Assembly: GCA_007693745.1 (NCBI GenBank)
Contig: REDA01000045.1
Location: forward strand, 21,086-85,085
DNA length: 64,000 bases
Direction of reading: 5' to 3'
From: Balneolaceae bacterium
GTDB taxonomy: Bacteria > Bacteroidota > Rhodothermia > Balneolales > Balneolaceae
Shown here: positions 51,295 to 61,149 of the stretch, in pieces
Numbering within the stretch: the first letter of the stretch is position 1
Layout of the letters: every line of letters begins with the position of its first letter
Translations under genes and position numbers: made by a program
The notes under the pieces: model-generated
The model's input: only the letters and a program-made list of their open reading frames with translations
The model's database searches: none
What the model was told of the DNA's origin: nothing

Positions 51295-53259
51295 CTATGC
51301 TTTTTCTTTGATGAGTCCGCTGCGGTAGGCCTGCAGAAGCTCCTGAAGCTCATCAATTTTCTGCTGCAGCATTTTTCCGCTGTCGGTATCTTTTACCCGG
51401 ATTCTGCGCCTGTTATGTTCAACCACCCGCATTTCGGAGTGAATATCGATCTCCTGCTCAACGGCTTTCTGAACCGACTCAAACGGCTCATGTGATGCCA
51501 GCAGCATCCCATAGGAGTTGTAGATCAGGGTGTAGCCTGCAATACCGGTTTGCGACTGATACGCTTTCGCAAATCCGCCATCGATCACTATCAGCTTGCC
51601 GCCAGCCTTCAGCGGACTCTCTCCCTTTTTGACCTTAACCGGTACATGGCCGTTCAGAACGTGCCCTTTTTCCGGGTCCAGGCCAAATTCAGTGAGAATC
51701 TCCTCTATCACTTTTTGCCGTGTACGGTATTGATAGTAGGGGTTCATCTCCTCCACATGGGTCTGTTTGTCTGCGATGAAATAGCGTTCAAACGTGGCCA
51801 TTTTCTCTTTCCCAAACAGGGGCGAATGCGCGCCGCTCCAGAGGTACCAGAGAGTATCCAGACCCAGTTGCCTGTTCTCGGTCAGCTCATCCGCGAAGTA
51901 TCCCTGACGAGCCAGCCGTTCCAGGCGGTCCATGAACTCCCTGGGGCTGTGATCTTTTCCATCCAGAACATAGTGCCGGAGGGTGCCATCCGGGTTCATG
52001 GGAATACAGCCGTGAAACAGCAGGTTTCCGTTGTAGGCCTGGTACATACTCCCCTTGGAATAGAGGAACCGAACATGCTTCTGGAGCCTTTCGCTGTTGG
52101 CAAAGGAGAGGCGGATTTTTTGGAGAACCGTTTTCTCCAGGTCGGTCAGTTCATAAGGGTGATCCGGATCCACAGTGGGGAAGTGGTTGTCGAGCAGCGG
52201 ATAGGTCAGTCCGTCTATGGTGATGGTTCCCTCTTCCGGATCAATTTTTCCGAGCAGAAGCCGGTCGTTCATCTGATAATGAGGCCGCCTCTTGATGATT
52301 TGCCCCTCGAGTTTCAGCTGTATGATGGTGATGGCTTTATGCATTCGGGCCATCAGCTGAAGTTCATTCGAGGAGTAGCGATCCGATTCCGACTTGGGCC
52401 AGAAACGCTCACAGGGATCACTGCCGTAGAGCTCCATCGCCAGCGAGGCGAGCGGCAATAGGCTTACGGCATAACCGTTTTCGAGGGTTTCCATATTGGC
52501 ATACCGCAGGGAAATACGAATCACGTTGGTGATACAGGCGCCGCTTCCGGCCGCTGCACCCATCCAGACAATATCGTGGTTACCCCATTGAAAATCGACG
52601 GAGTGGTACTCCATCAGGCGATCCATGATAATATGGGCACCGGGGCCGCGGTCGTACACATCGCCGATCACATGGAGGTGCGAAATGGAGAGTCGTTGAA
52701 CCAGATTTGCAAGAGCCATGATAAATGCATCAGCCCGATCGGTTTGAATAATGGTTTCAATAATGCTTTTATAGTACTCCTGACGGTTTGCAATACTCTC
52801 CTGTTCATGCAATAGTTCTTCGATGATGTAGGCAAAATCGAATGGAAGAGCCTTTCGGACGTAGCTTCTGGTGTATTTGGAGGAGATCACCCTGCAGAGG
52901 CGGATCAGCCTGAACAATGTGATTTTAAACCACTCATCGGGATCATCCGTACATTTCAGGATCATGGGCAGTTTTTTCTCCGGATAGTAGATCAGCGTCG
53001 CCAGTGTCCGTTTTTCTCTTTCGGTCAGCTCACTCTGAAATACATCCTCTATTTTTCTCCGAACCGATCCGGAACCGTTTCGCAACACATGCAGAAACGC
53101 CTCATCTTCACCGTGGATATCGGATATGAAATGTTCTGTTCCTTTTGGCAACTCAAGAATCGCAGACAGGTTGATGATTTCTGTGGAGGCGGCACGGATA
53201 GTAGGGTATTGTGTTGCAAGAAGGCGCAGATACCGGAGATCTTGTTCTTTTATAGACAT
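51295..53259 (-). CDS. fbp: Class 3 fructose-1,6-bisphosphatase
   Basis: This gluconeogenic enzyme is of the long class 3 type known from Firmicutes and Bacteroidota. The 654 residues contain a metallophosphatase core: SDIHGEDEAFLHVLRNGSG, VIGDVYDRGPGAHIIMDRL, WGNHDIVWMGAAAGS and LNGHVPVKVKKGESPLKAGG. It ends one base after the pepP stop on the opposite strand. No other sugar-metabolism gene is adjacent. Confidence 0.96.
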   Translation of the reverse strand: MSIKEQDLRYLRLLATQYPTIRAASTEIINLSAILELPKGTEHFISDIHGEDEAFLHVLRNGSGSVRRKIEDVFQSELTEREKRTLATLIYYPEKKLPMILKCTDDPDEWFKITLFRLIRLCRVISSKYTRSYVRKALPFDFAYIIEELLHEQESIANRQEYYKSIIETIIQTDRADAFIMALANLVQRLSISHLHVIGDVYDRGPGAHIIMDRLMEYHSVDFQWGNHDIVWMGAAAGSGACITNVIRISLRYANMETLENGYAVSLLPLASLAMELYGSDPCERFWPKSESDRYSSNELQLMARMHKAITIIQLKLEGQIIKRRPHYQMNDRLLLGKIDPEEGTITIDGLTYPLLDNHFPTVDPDHPYELTDLEKTVLQKIRLSFANSERLQKHVRFLYSKGSMYQAYNGNLLFHGCIPMNPDGTLRHYVLDGKDHSPREFMDRLERLARQGYFADELTENRQLGLDTLWYLWSGAHSPLFGKEKMATFERYFIADKQTHVEEMNPYYQYRTRQKVIEEILTEFGLDPEKGHVLNGHVPVKVKKGESPLKAGGKLIVIDGGFAKAYQSQTGIAGYTLIYNSYGMLLASHEPFESVQKAVEQEIDIHSEMRVVEHNRRRIRVKDTDSGKMLQQKIDELQELLQAYRSGLIKEKA

Positions 53260-53370
53260 GAATTTGGTATTTTAAAATATATACTCACGTTTTTAAAATA
53301 GGGTAGACTGATTTTCAGTACAAACAGAATCATTTTTTGAGAGATAAATTCGATTGCCAGAGGTCAGGAT

Positions 53371-56300
53371 ATGATGAGGGGACGGGCTTTTATTTTGGCG
53401 TTGCTGTGTATGTTTTTGTTGATCAGCAATCTGTTCTCACAAGGACCGGAGAGAACATTTCATCATTTGACGATCCGTGAGGGCCTTTCCCAGTCCACCG
53501 TCAGGGCAATTCATCAGGATCGTTACGGCTATCTCTGGTTTGGCTCGGCGGATGGGTTGAATCGCTATGATGGCAGCTCCTTTGCCATTTACAAGCATAA
53601 TCCGGAGGACCCGGCAACTCTTGGCGGGAACAGTGTCCTTGCCATCCATGAAGACCGGCAAGGCAGGTTTTGGGTGGGTACTCAGGCCGGCGGTCTCAGT
53701 CTCTATCATCATGAATATGAACGGTTTCGAACGTTTACAGGAGATGCTGAAACCCCCTTTTCACTGAGTGACAATACCGTGTGGGATATTCTGGAAGACA
53801 GCCATGGCGAACTCTGGATTGGTACAAGTTACGGCCTGAACCGAATGGAGAAAGAGGAGGAGAGATTTTCGCACTACCTGACAGATCCGCAAGATCCCCT
53901 TACCATTTCGGGGAACACGGTCTTCCGGCTTTATGAGGACAGCGCGGGTACGCTCTGGGTGGGGACAGACAACGGATTCAGCCGGTATAACCGGGACGAG
54001 GGGGCCTTCACACGTTACGAGTATTTCCATCAGGAGGGATCTGCGTTGGCTCTGGAGAATGTAAGGGCTATTGCTGAGGATCGGGAAGGCAGGTTCTGGA
54101 TTGGGACAGAGAGAAGGGGTCTTTTTCTGTTCGACAGAGATTCCGAAAGCTTAACCCGTTACTCGCACGATCCGGCAGATCCGTACAGCATCAGCGGGAA
54201 TGCCATTTTTTCTATCATTGTGGATAGTGAAGGTGAAGTGTGGATCGGTACCGGCAACGACGGGATCAATATCTATGACAGTGAGTCAGACGGGTTTTTT
54301 CGGTATCAGCAGAATCCGGATCATGCTGGAAGTATCAATAACAACGCGATTCAAACACTTTACCTGAGCAGGGAGAAGATGGTCTGGGCAGGTACATTTC
54401 TGGGAGGGGTAAATGTCTATGAGTCGCGCCGGGATATGTTTGAGCACTTTGCGAATGATGCCCGGAATCCTTCCAGCCTGAGTAATAATGCTGTTCAGGC
54501 ACTTCATGAGGATCGCAGAGGATTCATCTGGATTGGTACCGATGGTGGCGGGCTGAACCGTTTTGATCCGGCAACAAGACATGTAGAACGGTGGAACCGT
54601 GGTTCAGGAAAAACCAATCCGGATATGGCAGACGTGATTCTGGATATCCATGAAACGGATTCGGGGATCTGGCTGGCAACGTATGAAGAAGGAATCGCTC
54701 TGCTGAATCCGGATGATGGCCGTCTGCGTTATTTCAGAAATGATCCTGTGGACGGGGGAAACGGCCCGGCAACAAACGATATCTTTTCTATCTCGGAGAC
54801 CCGGGACGGAAAACTCTGGCTCTCTACGAACGGCGGGGGTGTTTCAGTGTATGATCCGGAAACCGGCCGGTTTACTCATATTGGATTTCAACAGGATAAC
54901 CGACCTGAGAGCGGTTTACTCAATATGGAAGCCCGTTATGTGTATGAAGACAGTGAGGGAGGTGTCTGGATAGGAACCTACGCCGGTACCATCAGCCGGT
55001 ATGACCTGCAAAACGGAATATTCCGGCACTATTCACTGAACGAAAACAGTTTTTTCCCTGCCACTGTGGTGCAGCATATCATTGAAGATTCAAAAGGGCG
55101 GCTTTTGATGGCGAGCCGTGGCGGCGGCCTGCTTATCTATAACAGGGAACTGGATCAGATTGAACCACTTTACACGGAATCGGACGACCTGCCAAATAAT
55201 GTGCTTCATTCAATTGCAGAAGATCCTTCCGGAAACCTCTGGATCAGCAGTAACCGGGGGTTGACACGATTGAATCCTCTGACGGATGAGATAACTCTCT
55301 ATGAAATTAAACAAGGGCTCAACAACAGTGAATTTCTTCCGGCCTCCTTCACGGCAGACCGGGATGGGTTTTTCTATTTCGGAGGTGTGAATGGGTTTAA
55401 CCGCTTTCACCCCGACAGCATACGTGTCGATTCAACTGTGAGTCCGCCGATTCTAACCGATTTATATTTATTCAACGAACCGCTAAGACCGGGTGAGGAG
55501 CAGTCTCCATTGCAAAAACCCTTCCGCTTTACAGATCGCCTGATCTTACCCCACTCTGCTTCTGTCATAACACTTGGTTTCGGGGCACTGAATTTCAGCA
55601 GTCACAGGGGAGTTGATTTTCATTACATGCTCGAGGGGTTTGAGACACAGTGGAACAGGGTTGGCAGCCAGAATCGAGCGACCTACACGAATCTTAGTCC
55701 CGGAGAGTATCACTTCAGGGTAAGAGCTGTCAATGCTTTTGGAGTAGTGAGTGAAGAGGAGGCCTCCGTCTGGTTGGTGATTCGTCCGCCATTCTGGAGA
55801 ACCTGGTGGTTTATGCTGCTTGCAGGCTTGTCGCTTTTGGTGGCAGCGTATACGTTCTACAGGATGAGGGTTGAAAGCATACACAATCAGAATCTGCTTC
55901 TTGAAAAAAGAATCCGTGAGAAAACAGAAGAACTGGAAGTGAGTAATCAGGCGAAATCGAAGCTCTTCTCCATAATTGCACACGATCTGAAAAATTACGC
56001 GGCAAACTTTCAGGGATTGTCCGAACTTATTGAGATGGATAGTGATGGCCATGAAGAGTTGAAACCACTCTCGGATCAGCTCTCAACAACATCAAGGCAA
56101 TTCACAGATTTTCTGGGTAATATCCTCGACTGGGCCCGGTCTCAGACCGAAAACATACAGTATAATCCACGGGAGTTCAACCTTGCCAACGTAATTAAGC
56201 ATGTCTGTGAACAGGCCAGTCCCGGCGCACGGGCAAAAGGCATAGAACTAAAACAGGAGGTTCCTTCGGACCTGATGGTTCATGCAGACTCCGACCTTCT

Positions 56301-56625
56301 TGCCATTGTCCTTCACAATCTGATCAGTAATGCCATAAAATTTAGTCATACCGGGAGTGCTGTGGAGATTATCGCAAAAACGGGAGAGAAAGAGGTACTT
56401 GTAGCCGTGCGTGACAAAGGAGTGGGGATGGGCAGGGATACGGTGGATAAACTATTAAAATCGAATGAGTTCAGGACAACAAAAGGGACATCGGGTGAAA
56501 AAGGATCAGGACTCGGATTTAGTGTCTGTAAGGATTTTATTCAGCGAAACAAGGGGAGTCTGATTCTCGAGTCGAAACCCGGATCCGGCACCACGATTCA
56601 GTTTACACTGCCGGCGGTCATCTGA
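53371..56625 (+). CDS. Two-component regulator propeller sensor histidine kinase
   Basis: This sensor kinase of 1084 residues has a signal peptide (about 1-24), then about 700 residues of repeated WIGT/WVGT blades (YLWFGSADGLNRYDG, FWVGTQAGGLSLYHH, LWIGTSYGLNRME) that form two seven-bladed propellers, and a Y_Y_Y domain (about 720-800). One membrane helix (about 808-828, WWFMLLAGLSLLVAAYTFY) leads to a short coiled coil, a HisKA domain with phosphoacceptor His in LFSIIAHDLKNYAANF (about 871), and HATPase_c with NLISNAIKFSH, DKGVGMG and GSGLGFSVCKDF. No receiver or AraC domain is fused, so a separate response regulator is expected. The periplasmic ligand is unknown; related proteins sense glycans. 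Confidence 0.93.
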   Translation: MMRGRAFILALLCMFLLISNLFSQGPERTFHHLTIREGLSQSTVRAIHQDRYGYLWFGSADGLNRYDGSSFAIYKHNPEDPATLGGNSVLAIHEDRQGRFWVGTQAGGLSLYHHEYERFRTFTGDAETPFSLSDNTVWDILEDSHGELWIGTSYGLNRMEKEEERFSHYLTDPQDPLTISGNTVFRLYEDSAGTLWVGTDNGFSRYNRDEGAFTRYEYFHQEGSALALENVRAIAEDREGRFWIGTERRGLFLFDRDSESLTRYSHDPADPYSISGNAIFSIIVDSEGEVWIGTGNDGINIYDSESDGFFRYQQNPDHAGSINNNAIQTLYLSREKMVWAGTFLGGVNVYESRRDMFEHFANDARNPSSLSNNAVQALHEDRRGFIWIGTDGGGLNRFDPATRHVERWNRGSGKTNPDMADVILDIHETDSGIWLATYEEGIALLNPDDGRLRYFRNDPVDGGNGPATNDIFSISETRDGKLWLSTNGGGVSVYDPETGRFTHIGFQQDNRPESGLLNMEARYVYEDSEGGVWIGTYAGTISRYDLQNGIFRHYSLNENSFFPATVVQHIIEDSKGRLLMASRGGGLLIYNRELDQIEPLYTESDDLPNNVLHSIAEDPSGNLWISSNRGLTRLNPLTDEITLYEIKQGLNNSEFLPASFTADRDGFFYFGGVNGFNRFHPDSIRVDSTVSPPILTDLYLFNEPLRPGEEQSPLQKPFRFTDRLILPHSASVITLGFGALNFSSHRGVDFHYMLEGFETQWNRVGSQNRATYTNLSPGEYHFRVRAVNAFGVVSEEEASVWLVIRPPFWRTWWFMLLAGLSLLVAAYTFYRMRVESIHNQNLLLEKRIREKTEELEVSNQAKSKLFSIIAHDLKNYAANFQGLSELIEMDSDGHEELKPLSDQLSTTSRQFTDFLGNILDWARSQTENIQYNPREFNLANVIKHVCEQASPGARAKGIELKQEVPSDLMVHADSDLLAIVLHNLISNAIKFSHTGSAVEIIAKTGEKEVLVAVRDKGVGMGRDTVDKLLKSNEFRTTKGTSGEKGSGLGFSVCKDFIQRNKGSLILESKPGSGTTIQFTLPAVI

Positions 56626-56719
56626 AAAATCCACTCGGGTATGGGTTTCCCGGCGTTGAACTCAAACAGGCAGGCTTTTCGAGGATCACAGCGAATCGAT
56701 GATTTGATTCATCGGCGTT

Positions 56720-58996
56720 TTGATTATTTTCAGATCCGGGTCTGAAAAAATAAAGCTCATAAAAACGATTCCTTTGAAAGCAAATCAACCTGCTGGCAGC
56801 TCGAAGCGAACCATTGGTCTGGCCGGTGCTACCGGAATTGGTGTAGGAGCGATGGTTGGCGGGGGTATTCTTGCCCTTGCCGGGGTGGCTTTTGCGGCCA
56901 GCGGGCCTTCGGCAATTCTGGCCTTTCTTTTGAATGGAGTGATTGCCCTGATCACAGCACTCAGTTTTGCAGAGATGGCCGCGGCCAATCCGTCGAACGG
57001 AGGAACCTATACCTATGCCAAGAAAGCACTTACGGTGCAGGTCGCCTTTGGTGTGGGCTGGGTGGTTTGGTTCGCCTCGCTTGTTGCGGCTGTACTCTAT
57101 GCACTTGGGTTTGCCGCTTTCAGCCTGTTTGCGCTTCAGCAGTTTTCCTTTTTCCCTATGAGCGGGGATTTAAGACAGGAGCTTGTCATCCTGTTCCTGG
57201 CCATGGGAGCAGTGGGGCTCTATAGCCTGAACCTGATCAAAAGCAAGGGAAGCGGAGGGATGTTTGCCAACATCGGGAAACTGCTGGTGTTTGCTGTCCT
57301 GATTGCGGGTGGATTGGCAGTGATGGTTCAGACACCGATATCGGAACTGGGAAGAAGCCTCGACCCGTTTTTCACCGGCGGATTTTCGGGGCTTATCGCC
57401 GCAATGGGATATACCTTCATCGCGCTGCAGGGATTTGATCTGATTGCATCCGCAGCCGGTGAGATTAAAAAGCCGGAGAAAACGATCCCAAAAGCCATGG
57501 TGGCGACTCTTGCCGTCGGGCTCACAGTCTATATCCCCCTTCTTCTTGTTGTAATGACGGTGGGGATGGGTCCCGGGGAGTCGATTGCCGGGGTGAGTGC
57601 TGCCAATCCGGAAACTGTGATTGCAATTGCGGCTCAGAACTACCTGGGTTCATTCGGATTCTGGCTGGTGATCATTGCCGGTATCTTTTCCATGCTCTCC
57701 GCCCTTCAGGCAAACCTTTTTGCGGCATCCCGGATTGCTTTCAGCATGTCGAACGACCGAACCCTGAGTCATCACCTCTCGGTGACGCACGAAAAGCACG
57801 GTACCCCTATCCGGGCGATTCAGGCTACAGCACTGATTGTTGTACTGCTGATTCTGATACTTCCTGATGTAGCCGCCGCCGGCGCGGCATCCAGCCTTAT
57901 CTTCCTGATCACATTTGCGCTGGCACATCTTACCATGATTCTCATGCGCAGGCGGGGCTATGGAGAGAGCAAAACATTCCGTGTGCCCTGGTTTCCGTTT
58001 TTACCTGTCACGGGTATGATTGCCTGTGTGGCCCTGGCTCTGTTTCAGGCCTTTACAGTGCCCGCCGCAGGATTGATTTCACTGGCCTGGTTACTCACGG
58101 GTGTTGTGCTGTTTGTCTCCTTTTTTATCAAACGGGCACAGGCAATTGACGCATCGGCAGAAGCGCTCGATCCCGATCTTTTGCGCCTGAGAGGGTTGAG
58201 CCCGCTTGTTTTGCTGCCCATACACAACCCGAAAAATGCTGAATCTATGGTTTTTGTAGCCAATGCCCTGGCACCACCGGTTGTGGGAAGGGTACTGCTG
58301 CTCTCCATTCTGACTCCGACGGATGACAAAGAGAAGCTCAAAGGGATGCTGCAAAATAATCGTGAGGTAACGCAGCAGGCGCTGCAGGCTTCCTTTGATT
58401 CCGGTTTGCGACCCGACTCCCTAACCACTATTTCCCCCTATCCGTGGGAAGAGATCGAACGGGTGGTAAATGTACACCGCTGCCGGAGTATGTTACTGGG
58501 ATTAAGTTCACTGGATGAGTTGCAAACCACCGAAAACCTGGAACAGCTGCTGAGCAGGGTAAAGTGCGACGTGGTGGTATTCCGCCAGCCCTACAGCGGC
58601 TGGAAAATTGCCGGGGTAAAACGGGTACTTATGCCAGTTGCCGGTTTTGGAAGCCATGATGTTCTTCGTGCCCGGGTAGCGGCAAGCATCTGGCGGCTGT
58701 GCCAGCCTGAGTTTCACTTTATTCAGATTTTACCGGAAGGCACCCCGAAAGAGGTTCAGGAAAAGAATTACGTTAAACTTTCCCGTTTTTCAAAACGGAT
58801 CATTCCCGAAAATACAGTCGCTGAGATACGAATCAGTTCCGACCCCAGGGAAGAGCTTAAAAAACAGGCTTCTGAACACGATCTGGTGATTATGGGGCTT
58901 GGTCAGAGGGGACCGGGCAAGAGAGCTTTTGGTTCGATTGCCCTGAAGATGGCATCTGAAACGGATACAGCACTGATCTTTATCAGTAATTATTAA
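56720..58996 (+). CDS. APC family amino acid permease fused to Usp-like domains
   Basis: This is a transporter fusion of 758 residues. The N-terminal half (about 30-470) has twelve hydrophobic helices and the APC-type opening GATGIGVGAMVGGGILALAG, with TYAKKALTVQVAFGVGWVVW and AGEIKKPEKTIPKAMVATL. The C-terminal half (about 490-758) is soluble and resembles universal-stress-protein modules (VLMPVAGFGSHDVLRARVAA and a late MGLGQRGPGKRAFGSIALKM). The start is a TTG at 56720; a second TTG at 56774 is also plausible. Substrate and regulation are unknown. Confidence 0.9.
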   Translation: MIIFRSGSEKIKLIKTIPLKANQPAGSSKRTIGLAGATGIGVGAMVGGGILALAGVAFAASGPSAILAFLLNGVIALITALSFAEMAAANPSNGGTYTYAKKALTVQVAFGVGWVVWFASLVAAVLYALGFAAFSLFALQQFSFFPMSGDLRQELVILFLAMGAVGLYSLNLIKSKGSGGMFANIGKLLVFAVLIAGGLAVMVQTPISELGRSLDPFFTGGFSGLIAAMGYTFIALQGFDLIASAAGEIKKPEKTIPKAMVATLAVGLTVYIPLLLVVMTVGMGPGESIAGVSAANPETVIAIAAQNYLGSFGFWLVIIAGIFSMLSALQANLFAASRIAFSMSNDRTLSHHLSVTHEKHGTPIRAIQATALIVVLLILILPDVAAAGAASSLIFLITFALAHLTMILMRRRGYGESKTFRVPWFPFLPVTGMIACVALALFQAFTVPAAGLISLAWLLTGVVLFVSFFIKRAQAIDASAEALDPDLLRLRGLSPLVLLPIHNPKNAESMVFVANALAPPVVGRVLLLSILTPTDDKEKLKGMLQNNREVTQQALQASFDSGLRPDSLTTISPYPWEEIERVVNVHRCRSMLLGLSSLDELQTTENLEQLLSRVKCDVVVFRQPYSGWKIAGVKRVLMPVAGFGSHDVLRARVAASIWRLCQPEFHFIQILPEGTPKEVQEKNYVKLSRFSKRIIPENTVAEIRISSDPREELKKQASEHDLVIMGLGQRGPGKRAFGSIALKMASETDTALIFISNY

Positions 58997-59134
58997 GCGG
59001 GATTGAAAAACTGTTCATTTGCCCAATTTCTTTGTTGCCGCAAATAAAAAATCATCATGTGTGGCAAACAGGATGCGGTTTTGAATTTACTCCATTCCTG
59101 ATCATGTGCAGGATTCCTTATTATCCAAAGCCCC
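58997..59134 (+). repeat. ~140-bp dispersed repeat, full copy C
   Basis: This 138-bp copy begins right after the stop of the permease gene. It has GATTGAAAAACTGTTCATTT, TTTCTTTGTTGCCGCAAA, GTGTGGCAAACAGGATGCGG and a CCTGATCATGTGCAGGAT block, ending ATCCAAAGCCCC. It is in the same orientation as copy B and in the same setting: a convergent gap directly after a stop codon. The 170 bp that follow up to the hemN stop hold no gene I can support. Confidence 0.85.
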
Positions 59135-59302
59135 TTGATCAGTCATGGACTTTGGATGAGACGATGGTACCCGTAAGAGAGAGGGAAGAGAGTTTCTTTC
59201 ATGTCTGTTGGGTTCACGTGATTTCTGCCATCAACAGGGCTGCCGGACATCCTGATCAAATATCTGGATATCAGAATGGAAGTAGTGGCTTCGGTTGGTC
59301 AC

Positions 59303-60670
59303 TCAAATGGTTTTGGAATAGGCGTTCTGATGGATCTTCTTTTGCAGGTACTCATCAAATACCATGGCAATATTCCTCAAAAAAAGCCGGCCGTCGGGTG
59401 TGATTTTCACTCCTTTTTCCGAGAGCTGTATCAGCCCTTCCTTTTCAAAAGGAGCAAGTGAGGCAAGCTCTTCGGAAAAACGCTCAGAGAAGGGCAGGCC
59501 GTTATGCAGAGGATACTCATCAAAAAGTATTTCCCCTTTGCACATAATCTGCATGATGATCCGCCTACGGAGCAGATCCTCTTCGCTCAGCGTCAGGATT
59601 TTTTTCACCGGCAGGGTGCCCTCATCGAGAAGCTGGTAATAACGCGAAAGATCCTTCTCATTTTGAGTGTAAAAATCCCATCCCTGCGAAATGGAAGACA
59701 TCCCCAGGCCGATCATTTCCAGTTCCGGCCGGGTACTGTATCCCTGAAAATTGCGCTGCAGTGTTCCGTTATTCAATGCGATACTGAGTTCATCCGCCTC
59801 CTTGGCAAAGTGATCCATACCAATGAAGTTGTAACCCCGTGCGGGTAGTGTGTTCACCGCATGAACCAGCATCGATAATTTTTCTTCGACAGAAGGCAGA
59901 TCCGCTTCATTCAGCAGTTTTTGCGATGGCATGATGGAGGGCATATGTGCATAGCTGTAGATCGCAAAACGATCCGGATCCAGCGAAATCACCTGATCCA
60001 GTGTTTTTTTGAATGTTGACAGAGTCTGCTTTGGCAGGCCGTAGATCAGGTCAAAATTCACACTCTCAATACCCGCATTCCGGGCCATCTCTGTGATGCG
60101 GGCCGACTCTTCAAAAGACTGTACCCTTCGAATAGCTGTCTGTACGTCAGTGTTGGTGTCCTGAATGCCAAGGGAGACACGGTTGCATCCGATTTCAACA
60201 ATCGCGTCTATGTGTTCGGTGCTCACTCTTCTGGGATCAATTTCAACACTGAATTCAAGCGTCCCGGCCAGATTAAAATAACGGTGCAGAAGAGACCCAA
60301 GCCGCAGGAGCTGGGGGGGAGATAAAAAAGTAGGGGTTCCGCCGCCAAAATGAATCTGTTCTGTGATGGAGTCGGGATGAAGGGTTCCGGTCAAAAGCTT
60401 CATCTCTTTTTCAAGATAGTCGATATAGGTATCCCCCCGATCCTGATTTTTTGTAATCACCTTTGTGCACCCGCAATACCAGCACAGAGAAAAACAGAAG
60501 GGAATGTGAATATACAATGAGAGCGAAGTGGCGCGCTTTTTCCGTTCTTCGAGATAGAGTCCCAAAGCCGGGTCATTTTCCGCTACCTCAAACTGCAGAG
60601 CAGTAGGGTAGGAGGTGTATCTTGGGCCTGAAACATTAAATTTTTTGGCCTGAGTCAGAAGTTTGTTCAC
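59303..60670 (-). CDS. hemN: Oxygen-independent coproporphyrinogen III oxidase
   Basis: This radical SAM enzyme decarboxylates coproporphyrinogen III to protoporphyrinogen IX without oxygen. The 455 residues show YTSYPTALQFE near the start, the cluster motif IPFCFSLCWYCGCTK (CxxxCxxC, plus the extra Cys typical of HemN rather than HemW), HFGGGTPTFLSPPQL, and YGLPKQTLSTFKKTLD. The start is a GTG at 60670, 5 bp after the Rrf2 gene, so both are one operon. Confidence 0.95.
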   Translation of the reverse strand: MNKLLTQAKKFNVSGPRYTSYPTALQFEVAENDPALGLYLEERKKRATSLSLYIHIPFCFSLCWYCGCTKVITKNQDRGDTYIDYLEKEMKLLTGTLHPDSITEQIHFGGGTPTFLSPPQLLRLGSLLHRYFNLAGTLEFSVEIDPRRVSTEHIDAIVEIGCNRVSLGIQDTNTDVQTAIRRVQSFEESARITEMARNAGIESVNFDLIYGLPKQTLSTFKKTLDQVISLDPDRFAIYSYAHMPSIMPSQKLLNEADLPSVEEKLSMLVHAVNTLPARGYNFIGMDHFAKEADELSIALNNGTLQRNFQGYSTRPELEMIGLGMSSISQGWDFYTQNEKDLSRYYQLLDEGTLPVKKILTLSEEDLLRRRIIMQIMCKGEILFDEYPLHNGLPFSERFSEELASLAPFEKEGLIQLSEKGVKITPDGRLFLRNIAMVFDEYLQKKIHQNAYSKTI

Positions 60671-60675
60671 GTCAG

Positions 60676-61149
60676 CTAAACTCCTTCTTTTACCTCAAAG
60701 AGTATATCAAATCCATTTTCAGAAGTGAGTCTGAGATTCTCGTCTCTGCCTTTCTGCACCAGTTCCGTAAGGGTGGATTCTTCCAGCATCGATCGGATTC
60801 CGTCTCTCGCTTCTGCCCATTTATCGTGGAGCGGGCATGGTTCCTTGACCCCGCAGCCCGGAAGGCCCAGGGCACACTCTGTAAGCAACTCGGAGCCATC
60901 GATCGCAAGTACCACATCAATTAACGGGATTTGCTCTCCCCGTTTGATCAGGCGAACTCCTCCGTTGGGGCCTTTGAATGATTCCAGAATTCCCTCAGCG
61001 GTTAGCTGCTGAAGAATTTTGGTGAGGAAGTGAAAAGAGATTTCAAGCTTATCGCTCATTTGCCGGATGGGGATAAATTTCCCATGTTCCTGATTGGCGA
61101 GAAAGAGTGCAGCGCGCAAGCCATAAACGCATGATTTTGAAAGTAACAT
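60676..61149 (-). CDS. Rrf2 family transcriptional regulator
   Basis: This is a DNA-binding winged-helix regulator of 157 residues. It has the Rrf2 opening LLSKSCVYGLRAALFLANQE, the recognition region ISFHFLTKILQQLTAEGILE and GPNGGVRL. Three cysteines in CALGLPGCGVKEPCPLHDKW fit an iron-sulfur cluster site of the IscR/NsrR/RsrR kind. It sits directly before hemN and probably controls it in response to oxygen, nitric oxide or Fe-S status (inference). Upstream are 245 bp with two small GC-rich hairpins and no gene. Confidence 0.93.
   Translation of the reverse strand: MLLSKSCVYGLRAALFLANQEHGKFIPIRQMSDKLEISFHFLTKILQQLTAEGILESFKGPNGGVRLIKRGEQIPLIDVVLAIDGSELLTECALGLPGCGVKEPCPLHDKWAEARDGIRSMLEESTLTELVQKGRDENLRLTSENGFDILFEVKEGV

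Noticed and set aside
59032..59403. A 123-residue plus-strand frame in the gap before hemN
   Set aside because: Its first part translates dispersed repeat copy C and its end overlaps hemN antisense; no domain is seen.
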